A stretch of 64,000 nt of DNA from Silene latifolia (taxonomy: Eukaryota > Streptophyta > Magnoliopsida > Caryophyllales > Caryophyllaceae), in NCBI RefSeq assembly GCF_048544455.1, contig NC_133532.1, positions 88,987,156 to 89,051,155 on the forward strand, given 5' to 3'. Below are positions 12,119-22,355 of the stretch, piece after piece (position 1 is the stretch's first letter; the number at the start of each line of letters is the position of its first letter). The position numbers were made by a program, and so were the translations under genes. Under the pieces are notes generated by a model that was not told the origin of the DNA, did no database searches, and worked only from the letters and a program-made list of their open reading frames with translations.

Positions 12119-13559
12119 AACTAGACACGATCCTAAAACCTACTTGGAACGAGTTCAATCTCAAAGCGAAATGCAAACTTGTAAAGCCTAAACCAGTTTA
12201 ATGCAACAACCAACAATCAACTAGTAATATGAATCATGCAAACGAGTTATGAAGCCGTTAAAAATTTGCTGAACCATCAACTGTAGAGACTTATCAATCT
12301 GGACTCTCACGGGTCGCTCAAATCACTCAATAAATACAGGTGAGTATATGTGAAGATAGAAAGAATTCATATTGTAGTGACTCTCACCTACTACGACCTA
12401 TAAGAACATGCCTGCAATCTAATATGAAAGTAATCTCTACAACCATACATATGCATTCCAACCAAACAGATGACCATGACACATGCCGAGGTAAATATGG
12501 GATATGTGAGGTAATGGGTAAGAAGAGGCAAAACAATTATGGAAATGTGGAGGTATAGGTGATCAAGCTAGTACCCTAACAAAACCATATGACAATATCC
12601 AACTTCTTGCTCAAAATCATCGATCAACACGGTGCTATTAGCAAGCACAAAACTCACAATCTCCATAATTAAACAACTCCCCATAAGATGCAAATGAAAC
12701 ATGGGAGCAAAAATCGCCATATAATAAAGACTTTGAATTATGCGAATTGATTTTTCTTTCTCTTCTTGGGTATCAGTCGATCGACCAATGAGACCAGTCG
12801 ATCGACCGCCCTCTACAGTACAGCACGTATCTTTTTTTTCGAATCATTTTTTTTTCTTCTTTTCAATTCTATTTCTTTTCTCTCCTTCATTCCTTTTTCA
12901 TTTTCCCAATCATCATCTCAAAATGAGCAAACGCCACCAAAAATGTAGTAACAATCCCAAGAACATAAACTACTAGCTTGACAAGGGCGGGCTAAGTGTA
13001 GGATGTAGTAACGACACAAAAAGGCAATTTTTGGCAGTGTGAAGCTTATGGGCAAAATGAATAAAGGGGACCTCTACCACATGCGTCAACTAGCCACGAA
13101 CCCGAATGCATACAGGTATTAAGCAGATTAAGTTCATATTTATGCAAATTGATGCAACATGTCTCATAAGGAGTAACTACTCACAATCCTAAGTAAACTG
13201 GTCATGAATGTCACCAGTTATAGGCTCTAAATCTCAGAAAATGATGTAGCTTGCCAAAATTCTAAGTCAAGTCTCAAGCTCAGCAAATAATTAACGAAAA
13301 CTCGTAGATTATGCATATATGATTCTACTAACAACATGTTAATTAGCAAGGCTTAGGCAAAAACAGATGCAAATGTAATGTCATCATTGAAATACTACCG
13401 TTCCAACTCGACCTATATGCTAAAGTAAACGTGCATTTTTGGAAATTTTTGAAATTTTTCAATTTTTTTTTTAATTTTTGTATATATAAGGGAAAATAAA
13501 CAACAATGCAAGACAAAATGTAAACGTGAATGCAAGCAAATGAAATACAACGCAAAACC

Positions 13560-13596
13560 CTTCCCCAAACCAAATCGCACAATGTCCCCATTGTGC
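13560..13596 (-). repeat. internal copy of the polypurine-hairpin module
   Basis: The same 12-base polypurine motif is followed after the same 5-base gap by a perfect 8-bp hairpin, GCACAATG/CATTGTGC, with the same TCCC loop (plus strand). The arm sequence differs completely from the copy at 12099-12118 but still pairs, which points to selection on structure or an old duplication of a structured site. Confidence 0.6.
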
Positions 13597-13958
13597 AAAA
13601 TCATATAATGAAATAAAAGGAAGACGGGAATTTGCGTTAAATTAGCTAAACAAAACATGAAGTAAGAATTCGGAAACTCACAAGACTTTAAGCGCAGAAA
13701 AGGAAACCTCCCCAAACCAGCGTAAGCTAGGAGGTTTCAGTAGCCAGCAGTGCTACCAATAAGTACCTGAAAAGACAAACAAAACCACGCGTAATTCCGA
13801 GAAAGCAAAGTTGAAGCGGTAATTATGTGCAAAATAAGGGAATCGGAAGAAAACAGAAATGAGTTGGAGAATAGAGTGGAGAAAAGACTCCCTCAAGTCC
13901 GCAAATCGACCAAACACAGCAGGGGGATGATCGGAAACAGGTACAACAGCGGGCAACG

Positions 13959-14010
13959 GTCGATCGACCACCTCACCAAGTCGATCGACCATACAGGCCA
14001 GTCGATCGAC
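13959..14010. repeat. three GTCGATCGAC palindromes, 21-bp spacing
   Basis: GTCGATCGAC starts at 13959, 13980 and 14001. The 11-bp spacers between copies differ in sequence, so only the palindrome and the spacing are kept. It lies in non-coding DNA of the Athila-like element. Confidence 0.9.
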
Positions 14011-14247
14011 TGGAAAACCTGCTGTAACTTTCTGATTTCTTCAATTAGCTCAATAAATTGAGCTATCAAGGTCTATAAACCTCCAAATACACACAATAAC
14101 GCGCCCAAAATTGCGCAAAACCCAAAGCAATAGACTAAAGTGTTTAAAATCCTAAGCAAACTTATTAAAATGCGAAGTCTCGCGCACACAAAAGCAATAA
14201 AAATAGTTTAATGAAAGCAGTAAAATGTTTGTAAAGTCTTTGATCAA

Positions 14248-14742
14248 CTAATAGTTGATCAAGAACGGCCACGGAATGGCCCACTTGGTCGGCTTCTGGC
14301 TACAAGAAGTAGCCTCTACAGTGCTCATCTCCTCAGCTGCACTCTTCTTAACTCCAACATCCGCAGAACTCAACGGATCAACAGCTTCAACATCTTCCCA
14401 AGCAATGACCTCTTCCGGCTCATCAGAATCCAAATCGGACTCCGTCACTTTGACTGGCTCATCTTCAAGCTCCTCATCAGTGCCATAGCTAAGACATCCT
14501 AAGCCGCCTCTTGAAACGATTGGCTCCCTCACAGCTGGAGCAACATGCGGCTCTTCCTTCCCCAAACCAGCTCCTGCAAAATCCAAAACAGAAGAATCTT
14601 CCTCCAATTTGCTCCCAATCTGGGGCGGAGGTGTTACAGCAGAAACAGGCATAGAGACAGGCATATCAGGAAGCACAAAATAGGATTTCTTTTCAGAAAC
14701 CGTATTACAAGTTATTGGCCACATGGGGTCTCTCTTCTTAGC
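14248..14742 (-). pseudogene. acidic C-terminal extension of Athila-like polyprotein
   Basis: An open frame in phase with the protease region and separated from it by a TAG at 14743-14745. It has an N-terminal hydrophobic/Pro patch, then a strongly acidic stretch (residues 70-120 of the 158-codon ORF from 14724) rich in Glu/Asp. There is no recognisable catalytic domain; a reverse transcriptase would be expected here in an autonomous relative. It might be the remnant of the linker before reverse transcriptase or a novel Gag tail. I cannot assign a function. Confidence 0.5.
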
Positions 14743-14745
14743 CGT

Positions 14746-16062
14746 CTAGGCAAAGACAATAGAATGCTTTCCTACTTTAAAGGTCAAAGTCCCTGAACCA
14801 ACATCTATAACTACACCAGCAGTGTGCAGAAATGGTCTACCCAATATGATAGGAATGTGGGCATCCTCGGGCATATCTAGTACAACGAAGTCAACAGGGA
14901 AGAAGAACTTTCCTATTTGCACGGGAATGTCCTCTAAGACTCCTATAGGCTGGACCGCAGATCGGTCAGCCATCTGTACTGTCATGTTGGTAACTGCAAA
15001 CCTAGTCAATTTCAACTTCCTAGCAAGACTCAAGGGCATTACACTAATACTGGCTTCTAGGTCACACAAGGCCTTCTCAATAGAAAAGGTGCCAATACTA
15101 CATGGAACTGAAAAGCTACCCGGGTCCTCTAGCTTATGAGGTGCAGTGTGGGTCAAATAAGAACATGACTCCTCAGTTAGTGCGACAGTATGCACAGTTT
15201 CAAGTGACTTCTTCTTAGACAAAAGTTGCTGCATAAATTTCATGTAAGCAGGCACTTGATTAACTAATTCAAGGAAAGGAACTTGTATATTTAAGCTACG
15301 AATGACATTTTCAAACTTATTAAATGATACCTGTTCCTTTGTCGGCACCAATCTCTCTGGATAGGGGGCTGAAAGAAGCAACTTAGCCCTCTCCTCTAGG
15401 TCTCTCATGCCGGCATCGGTGGACTTAGGCTGAAAGTCCACTACCTTCTCTTTGTTGTAGCTTGACCCTTCTTCAGACCGTCTCAAATATGAACCATTAA
15501 TCGACATCGGGTCGTACTTCGGAACCGGGACTGACCCATCAGCATTTGGGTCTTGCCTCAATATTTTTGGAGTAGTCGTACCCCGAAACAAGTGGTCCCT
15601 CAAGTTATCGGGCATTGGAGGACGAAAAGACTCACCATCAGCAGCGCTGTCAGTCGATCGACCAGGTTGGTTAGTCGATCGACCTACCTCTACAGGACTA
15701 GAGGCTACTGTTTGTCGCGGACTGGTCGATCGACTGGGTATATCAGTCGATCGACTGGGTATATCAGTCGATCGACTAATATACCTGGTAATCGTCGTTT
15801 TCTTTCCACTGTTCGTTCCGGCTTTCTTCGGACTCGGTTCCGCCTCATCTTTTTCAGCAATGTCCTCAACCATAGCGGGCCCATCAAGGATAGACCCACT
15901 CCTCAAAGTAATAGCATTAAGGGTCTCCTTTTGGTCAGTCTGCGTCGGTAAATGTCCCGGGGCTCGAGTTGTATTCTTGCTTGCCAATTGAGCAATTTGG
16001 CTCTCCAACATTTTCATCCCGACCTCTCTAGCTTGAGATTCCTTCAGCAACAAATTTTTCAA
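14746..16062 (-). pseudogene. Athila-like protease region
   Basis: A 438-residue open frame. The N-terminal third is a Ser/Arg/Thr/Pro-rich linker with repeated SRST units encoded by the GTCGATCGAC palindromes (15653-15776). The C-terminal 160 residues match the retroviral-type aspartic protease fold of Athila elements: a CDLEAS active-site segment near residue 334, a MADRS turn, and ILGRPFL near the end. The active site normally reads DLGAS; here Gly is Glu (codon GAA, one G-to-A change, near 15060), which should abolish cleavage. The frame is otherwise open for 1.3 kb. Confidence 0.75.
15653..15776. repeat. five GTCGATCGAC palindromes in coding DNA
   Basis: Copies start at 15653, 15674, 15725, 15746 and 15767. 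Within each cluster the spacing is 21 bp, which is 7 codons, and each copy encodes Arg-Ser-Thr on the minus strand. The protein repeat looks like a by-product of the DNA motif, because the same motif and spacing occur in the non-coding parts of the element. Confidence 0.9.
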
Positions 16063-16166
16063 CTCATTGAAATCAGATCTTTGTGATTGCTGCTGCTACT
16101 GAGAACATACAGAGGCTTTTGAAACTGCTGCTGATTATGAGGGGGCACATAATTCTGCTGATGCTG

Positions 16167-17355
16167 CTACTGTGGAGGTGGAGTCGGATTTAGGACATTT
16201 TGGCTACTCCACCTCAAGTTTGGATGGACATTCGGCTCAAAATAAGTGTTTGTCTGCCTATAATGTTGAAAGGCAGCACAAGACTCAAAGGGATTAGGAC
16301 AGTTGTCTGAAACATGTCCTTCTCCTCCACATCTCTTGCAGACGAAAGGACCGTCTGAAACAGCATTCACATGATAGATCCCTCCTTTTGAAGCTCCTCC
16401 CAACTCGTACTTATCAAATCTCGCCGTGAGAGCCTCTAATGCAGCTACAGAAGGGGATTCAACACTTCTCCTTTGATTTCCTCTGGAATTTCCATACTCA
16501 TCTTTGTGGGTGGCCAAATCATCAATAATTTTCCACCCCTTAGTCTCTCCCACATTCTCCTGGAATCTGCCACTTGCTGCCGCATCCAGGATAGCTCTCT
16601 GATCGTCATAGAGCCCATTATAAAATTGATTGCATAAGCTCCATTTCTCGAACCCATGGTGAGGAATAGTTCGCACCAGCTTCTTGAAACGGACCCACGC
16701 CTCATGAAAGTTCTCATCAGGACCCTGTTTAAAGCTCGTGATTTGAGCTCTAATGGCATTCGTCTTCGAGGCAGAGAAGTACTTCTTGTAGAATGCTAGG
16801 GCCAAAGAATTCCGTCGGTGATCCCATTAGCGGCTCGATCCAGGTCTCTCGTACCACTCCCTTGCAAAGATCACGAAGAGAGAATATGAACATAGTTTCC
16901 TTCACCTGGTCCTGGGTCACACCGGTTGGTGGGGGTATGGAACAACAATAATCAATGAATGTCTCCATGTGCTTAGCTGCATCTTCATTTGCAGCTCCCC
17001 CGAATTGGTTCCTCTCAACCAAGTTAATATAAGAAGGCTTCGGCTCGAATTTTCTGTCCTCCCCTGGTAGTGCGAATCCCTTATAAAGATTCGCAAATGC
17101 CGCCTCAGTGATCAAGGCTATACTTGCTTCTTCAGCCATGACTGGAAAATCTGGAGATGTGATGGTCTCAGCTGAAGAAGTGGAAACAGGAGATGAATGT
17201 GAATCCTCCTCAAATAGCTCGTTCTCGTAGTAACTAGACAGAGTACTCAGCTCTTCCTCTGTCGGCAATACCCTAGATGATCGTCTCAACTCGCGCAAAG
17301 TCTTCTCAATCTCAGGATTGAACGGTAGTAATTCACCACCCTGTGACCTGCGCAT
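16167..17355 (-). pseudogene. Athila-like gag
   Basis: Gag in two overlapping frames, 17355-16750 and 16805-16167, shifted near 16800. The first holds the N-terminal domain and the start of the capsid core, ending with the FSLRD...TW segment. The second continues the core (motif FYKKYFSASKT) and ends in a zinc knuckle, CKRCGGEGHVSDNC, spaced CX2CX4HX4C, near residue 154. A Gln/stop-rich linker (16166-16063) separates it from the protease frame. One frameshift plus the linker stops make this copy unlikely to give a full Gag-protease protein. Confidence 0.85.
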
Positions 17356-17460
17356 AAGAGGAAACTAAAAATAGAATATGAGAATAGTTTAAGGAACAGA
17401 TGTCCCTTAAACTAAGAAAAAGACTAAAAATAAAACAACTAAAAATTTTAAACAATTGCC

Positions 17461-17478
17461 TCCCCGGCAACGGCGCCA
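17461..17478 (-). other. primer-binding site, tRNA-Asp type
   Basis: The minus strand reads TGGCGCCGTTGCCGGGGA, five bases inside the 5' LTR. This matches the complement of the 3' end of plant tRNA-Asp and is the usual primer site of Athila elements. Confidence 0.85.
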
Positions 17479-17483
17479 AAATT

Positions 17484-18962
17484 TGATACCGTCGTTTAGT
17501 ATCAAAAAAAATATTTATAACCTAAATACTTTTAACAAAAGCTAGTGGCAGTCAGGGTCGAACCACAAGGAGGTGATGCGATTAATAGTTGTTCTATTTA
17601 AGTCGAAAGGTAACGGTGTGTGGGGGTTTGATTTGAATTTGTCTATAGCTAAAGGCAATAAAAGACAATAAACTAAAAAAACGGATGAAATCAAATATTA
17701 AAAGGGTGCTAAGATGGTCGGTTCACTATAGTTTCGGCGGCAGTATACTAGGTAGGTCTAAAACAAACACGTGAGACGGGAAAATAAGAAGTCCTCTCGG
17801 TCCATTCTTACAGGTAGCATCTTTCGATCTCTCTACAGGTCCCTAATATCACTAAAACTAACGTTCATCCTGAAAGTGACTAAAAAGGCTGAATTAACTC
17901 ATCTCTCGACCTTATTAATTTAGTCGTCTTAATTAGGTAGGCTATCTCCTTTCCCTATCTTTCGATCTTTATTGGGTCGGTCAATTCCTAGGCATTCAAC
18001 TAGTCGCGTGCACTCGATTCGTCGAACATGGCAATTAAATTAATTAAAACGAAACAAAACCTCACGTGGCCAGTCGATCGACCGGGGTAGGTGGTCGATC
18101 GACTGTGGCGCGATCTAGGTCTACTGTTCTAATGCCGCCTAACCTACAGATTCCCTACATCCTAGCACAGGGTATTTAGCTACTCATGACTATGACGAAG
18201 ACAACAATAAGATTAAGAATTAATACTACTGAATTCATGCTTGAAATAATTAAACAAAAATGACAATTTCGGCTTCGGGAAACCAACTAGCAATTCTATA
18301 CTACGAACGAAGTAGAGTAAACTGAAATAAGAGCAGAAGAATACCGAATGGAAGAATTGCAGAATAAAGATCAAAAACCGAATGCAGAAGCAAATTGTAT
18401 TCAAACAATATTGAGAACCCTAATTGTTTTCTAAAACTGAATGAAAACTGGATAAAAACTAGATGAAAAATCGATAGCTATTCTGAAAACTAAAGCTACG
18501 TTATATAGGAATACAACGTAGTTCTTATTCCAAAACCTAAAAAACAATGGGCTTCTAATTTCTCGATCTTCTTATTCACGTCAGAATTAGCGGCTTGGTC
18601 GATCGACTGCTCTTCGCTAAACAGTAGCTACTGGAACTCGTGGGTTGGTCGATCGACTAAGGGCAGCGGTCGATCGACTGAAGTAGCTGATACTTGACTT
18701 CTAAATTCTCGTGGATTTGTCTTCCGGGCCTCGAAATGCGCACCAAGCTCGTTCCTTGAGTAAATACTTCACGTCAAATGAAATGCAAGGTACCCGGGGA
18801 CGGATTTAGCTTGATTTCTACTCATTTCCGCATAGATCTGCAATATTACATAAAAATACGAAAGTAGACGAAATGGGGCAGATAGTAGAATAAAACTACA
18901 CAATTGAGCTCTGAAATGCGTGTGAAATGAGGTGTAAAACATCATATAAATGACACGCATCA
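17484..18962 (-). repeat. Athila-like 5' LTR
   Basis: Partner of 10577-12079, with the same termini. It carries perfect palindrome pairs at 18073/18094 and 18648/18669, both at 21-bp spacing, and a single copy near 18598. The left copy has one change in the first pair (GTCAATCGAC), so this LTR is the better version. Confidence 0.92.
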
Positions 18963-18967
18963 AAGGT
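18963..18967. repeat. target-site duplication AAGGT (right)
   Basis: Exact match to 10572-10576 on the other side of the Athila-like element. Confidence 0.9.
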
Positions 18968-19053
18968 CGAGTATTGAAAACCGACAATTGTCTCGTATAA
19001 ATTATTCCTTAACCTTGTTCAAGTTTCACACTGGGTAACACGTAAGTGTCTCA

Positions 19054-19071
19054 TCCCCAGCGGAGTCGCCA
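19054..19071 (-). other. Ogre-A primer-binding site, tRNA-Arg type
   Basis: The minus strand reads TGGCGACTCCGCTGGGGA, five bases after the LTR end. This is the characteristic tRNA-Arg-complementary site of Ogre elements and proves that the gag at 7.8-9.9 kb and this LTR belong to one minus-strand element. Confidence 0.85.
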
Positions 19072-19076
19072 AACAG

Positions 19077-19826
19077 TGGACATGGGCCACCCGCGCCGCG
19101 TGCACCTGCGCGTTGGTTTCGAGGCGGCGACACTTCTCCCACGGAACCTTGGTTTGCCAAAGCACGTCATGGGCCGTTACCGATTGGTGGGGCATTGAAA
19201 CTGGTGAAAGGTTAAATAAGCCTGCATTTGTGGAGTCGCCACCAATTTATTGTGGAAAAATTGGAAACCGTTCGAATACTTGGCGTCATGTCAAGACACA
19301 AAGTAATGACATAAACACTAAGAACCCGTTACGCTTAGCATTCTATGTCTAGAATGACTCTCGAAGATGCCAATGGACACGGATGTCCAGAGATAACTGG
19401 AGTAAGGGGTGCGGGTACGTATTACGAAGCTCTTTAATTCGAACACCTAATCCCGCCCGCCTCGATAGTGGCCTCTACTAATGATTAGGGAAATTGTTCA
19501 TATTTGATATGTTGTCGATGTAATGCACGCAATGCAACAAACATAGATTAATCCTAGCATGTGAAATTGGACTGTGTCGGTGAACTCGTGTTTTTAGCAA
19601 ACAATTTGGGTCGAAGTTGGATATTATATTCATTACATATGAAAACCATACAATCAAATCATACATAAATAAATAATAAAGGAATTACAATAATTAAAGT
19701 TACAAATATTACAAGGTTTATTTGATCTACATCAAAAGCACGCTTGAAGACGGGATTTCAAAGAAGAAAATAAAAGAAAAAGAAAATTAGAATTAAGATA
19801 TGAAAATACGTTAGATTAGAGGTGAT
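19077..19826 (-). repeat. Ogre-A 5' LTR, truncated
   Basis: Aligns with 6511-7118 and contains the roughly 145 bp that the left copy lost. Similarity ends near 19826, where the sequence switches to the LTR start of Ogre-B. Confidence 0.75.
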
Positions 19827-20043
19827 AGTAAACTGGAAAATATGAAAACCGATGAAATAAATTTCATTTTTTTAAAAATAATTTAAATTTCATTTAAATT
19901 ATAAAATCGTCAAATAACGCTTGTCCCGCATCATTAAACGAAATCCGCAAACGAGCGATGTATGTAAACATGTGTCCTATCATCATCGGGTGTTTTATCG
20001 AGATTTCTGCAAATTCCAATATCGACGGATACGGGTATCTGCA
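19827..20043 (-). repeat. Ogre-B 3' LTR start, truncated
   Basis: On the minus strand the sequence after the polypurine tract begins TGCAGATACCCGTATCC, an Ogre-type LTR start. Only about 217 bp are present before the sequence becomes the Ogre-A LTR. The 92-codon frame at 19894-20169 spans the LTR start and the polypurine tract and is not a gene. Confidence 0.6.
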
Positions 20044-20057
20044 GAGCCCCCACTTTG
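20044..20057 (-). other. Ogre-B polypurine tract
   Basis: AAAGTGGGGGCTC on the minus strand, immediately before the TGCAGATACC LTR start. G-rich tracts of this form are typical for Ogre. Confidence 0.7.
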
Positions 20058-20372
20058 ACTGAGGCTTGGACAAGGCAAAAGTCAAGTATACCCCAGGTCC
20101 CTCTCGACCAGAGAATTTCGCGTGTCGTTTAAAGTCCATTAGACTTGCGTATGTACGCTTGTCAGCCATAAGAAGAGATCATACCTGAAACTTTGCTGGA
20201 GATCGCTTCTTACTTTTGTCGCATTGAATCATCATCATTGGTCGTCGACCAATAAACGTTTATATATGGTGAGTTGAGCCTTATCCTTAAGCGCCTACGT
20301 ATCTGTTGTGACGGAATCAAACCCGCATCGTAGTTCAGCAAACATTGGTCTTGGCACTCTACTGTTTGTGTC

Positions 20373-20548
20373 CAAATGCTGCTGGTGTGCATTCTATTAA
20401 CTATACCCAAAATGCTGCTGGTATGCATTCTGCTAACTATACCCAAATGCTGCTGGTATGCGTTCTGCTAACTATACCCAAATGCTGCTGGTATGCGTTC
20501 CGCTAACTATACCCAAATGCTGCTAGTATGTGTTCCGCTAACTATACA
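20373..20548. repeat. 35-bp tandem repeat, five units
   Basis: The core AATGCTGCTGGTATGC recurs at 20375, 20411, 20446, 20481 and 20516, giving steps of 36, 35, 35 and 35 bp. The units differ by a few substitutions. Ogre-type 3' UTRs are known as hypervariable places where short tandem arrays arise, sometimes seeding satellites. Confidence 0.9.
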
Positions 20549-21044
20549 CAAAACGGAGCTTTTCGAAAGGAGGTTTCCGTCATACTTTGGAGATACTTCT
20601 CCCATACTGTCACCCAGTGGAGTTAACATTTTTCATCATCATAGCTTGCTTGAGCTGTAATTCCTGCTGCCCATCTTTGAGCAGTATTGTTGTAATATCG
20701 CTGGTTGCATTCCGCTGGGGAATATTTTCGTCTTAGTAACCCGACAGGGATCACTTTTACTTGTTGGAGACTTCTCCGTACATCATTGTGGTGGTCTCTG
20801 GAGCTTCGAAAGCGAACAGAGCCCCCAGTTGAATTGGGTCTAAAGTTTCTGACTTTAGGGTGCTTAACTGAAGCGTACCTGCTTAAACTTGGACATATAT
20901 CATAACAGAAATCATATAATGCTATCCTGAACTTTCGGAAATCATAGCTCAAATATGGAAGGGCTCAAGACCCGAACTAAAACGTTGGGTTTCTGACCCG
21001 GTTTGCACGTGGAAAGGGATGTCGCCCGGAATCATTACTTCATT

Positions 21045-21235
21045 TTTGAAAAGGTGCTTCACCCGGATCATACATTTGAAAATGGGCTTCGCCCGAAACA
21101 TTTGCAAATGGGCCTTGCCCGGAACATAGAGTTTCGTTTTGAGGATTGGCTTTGCCCGAAATCATTTCATATTGAACATGGGCTTCGCCCGGAGCTAATG
21201 TTTCATTTTGGAATGGGCTTTGCCCGGGACATTTT
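21045..21235. repeat. array of GGGCTTCGCCC hairpin motifs
   Basis: Variants of GGGCTTCGCCCGG, a 4-bp stem with a TTC loop, occur five to six times at irregular 30-60 bp spacing, separated by AT-rich DNA with words such as CATTTTGAA. Two more copies occur at 23324-23366, on the far side of the antisense gene, so the array brackets it. Confidence 0.75.
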
Positions 21236-21547
21236 GAATTTTATTGGAAAGCGATGAATAAACATGTTTCGAGTTTATAACTCGGGGGACCGACCTGTAA
21301 AACATAAAAAGACCGTGTGTATGGGTTTTTTAATTCGAGTATGGACTCGCACGGAATAAAAAATGTAGATTGGCCATTCTGGCCCACGAAACATAAGTAA
21401 AGCCCGTGACAACGAACTTTGGTGCAACAAGCGATAAAGAGATGTAAGGAAAACCCGGAGGCCCGCGCCCCCAAGGCCTCGGCCGGATAATTTGGATGGC
21501 AAGTAAGGACTTTCCTAAAACCCTTAGAACTCTCTCCTTGTTTTTCC

Positions 21548-21555
21548 TATATAAG
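21548..21555 (+). promoter_or_regulatory. TATA box of the antisense plant-mobile-domain gene
   Basis: TATATAAG lies 70 bp before the ATG at 21618 and is followed by a pyrimidine-rich leader. Position and spacing fit a plant RNA polymerase II core promoter reading opposite to Ogre-B. Confidence 0.5.
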
Positions 21556-21617
21556 GAGATCATGATAGGAGGTAAATAAAAACTTCTCTTCTTTTCTTTA
21601 CAAAACTTTTGCTAAGC

Positions 21618-22315
21618 ATGAATTCTCTTCGAAAAACCATGTCATCTTGGGCTTCCGATTTCAAAGGATTGGATTCTCAAATACTTGTTGATACAGGATT
21701 TAAACAATTAGTCCCGTTAAGGCAGGTCTTGCCTGAAACTGTCTTTCTTGATGAATGCTTAAAATTTTGGGACCCTACCCATCATGTTTTTGCTTTTCCA
21801 GAAGGAGAGATTTGTCCCTTTCCAGAGGAATTTGCCATTCTAGGAGGTTGGAAGATTGAGCTGACTCCCGTTATTTCCGACTTTCAGAGAGGATGGGCTA
21901 ACAAGTATTGTGATTTCTTTGGTTCGTCACGTGATGAGGCACGTGCCTTTGTTGATGGGGAACGAGCAAACTTACTCACTATTGCTCGGAAGTTTGGTCA
22001 TGCTGATGACCCATTGATCCCTGCGGCGTTCCGTTGTCGGGCTTTTGGATTGATTATGCTTTATCTTTATGCTTTTGAAGGGCATATTGAGGTACCAACT
22101 TGTTACGGTAAAGCGAAGTTCATTCGGATTGTTTAACAAATGAAGCAACGTAGGAGCCCGACTTGGCTGATTCTTGCTGAAATCATTGCTGGGTTAGATG
22201 CTCGAAAGGCCAACCCAAACCTTGCTTATACTGGATCAACCCGCCTTCTACAGGTATGTCTTTTCTTTTTCGTTTTTTTTTCTTTTTTTTTTCTCTTTTT
22301 TCTTCTTTTATTTTG

Positions 22316-22355
<40 letters not shown>

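Larger units (their letters stand above)
12080..14247 (-). other. Athila-like 3' non-coding region
   Basis: 2.2 kb downstream of the coding region with no conserved domain and no envelope-like ORF of the kind some Athila elements carry. It holds palindrome pairs at 12776/12797 and a triplet at 13959/13980/14001, two polypurine-plus-hairpin modules (12082-12118, 13560-13596) and two further polypurine-like copies (13707-13718 and, just inside the coding end, 14557-14568). The short frames here are low-complexity and I do not support them. Confidence 0.6.
10577..18962 (-). mobile_element. Athila-like gag-protease element, structurally complete
   Basis: An 8386-bp minus-strand LTR element with two LTRs (1503 and 1479 bp), a tRNA-Asp-type primer site, gag, a protease region, a polypurine tract and a perfect AAGGT target duplication. 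There is no reverse transcriptase, RNase H or integrase, although both ends are intact. The element must therefore have moved using proteins supplied by a relative, which makes it a non-autonomous gag-carrying derivative. It is inserted in the leader of Ogre-A. A 10-bp palindrome, GTCGATCGAC, is scattered through it at 21-bp spacing. Confidence 0.9.
6511..19826 (-). mobile_element. Ogre-A, deleted Ty3/gypsy Ogre/Tat element
   Basis: Read on the minus strand: 5' LTR (19826 down to 19077), primer-binding site (19071-19054), leader, gag and protease start (9893-7785), then an abrupt join into LTR sequence (about 7780-6511). Reverse transcriptase, RNase H and integrase are missing, so this is a deletion derivative. 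Both LTR copies begin on the plus strand with TGGACATGGG (6511 and 19077) and align to about 7118 and 19826. A complete Athila-like element sits in the leader. The insertion's own target duplication cannot be confirmed because the right LTR is truncated. Confidence 0.75.
20058..21540 (-). other. Ogre-B 3' untranslated region
   Basis: Non-coding DNA between the 3' LTR and the antisense gene. It contains the Ogre-type word GATACGTAGGCG (minus strand, near 20290), a 35-bp tandem array, and an array of GGGCTTCGCCC hairpins. The short frames here (20210-20446, 20623-20952, 21241-21563) show no family resemblance. Confidence 0.6.

Noticed and set aside
13343..13715. Two overlapping aromatic-rich minus-strand frames
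   Set aside because: They cross the AT-rich non-coding part of the Athila-like element and include the internal polypurine-hairpin module; no envelope-like features such as a signal peptide with a Cys pattern.
15653..15776. CRISPR-like look of regularly spaced short repeats
   Set aside because: The repeat is only 10 bp and palindromic, the spacers are 11 bp, it lies in a plant retrotransposon and there are no cas genes.
19894..20169. Minus-strand frame of 91 codons with ATG
   Set aside because: It spans the Ogre-B polypurine tract and LTR start, which is non-coding by structure, and resembles no family.
21609..21617. Possible upstream start of the PMD-like gene at 21609
   Set aside because: The base triplet there is TTG; the first ATG in frame is at 21618, which I used.
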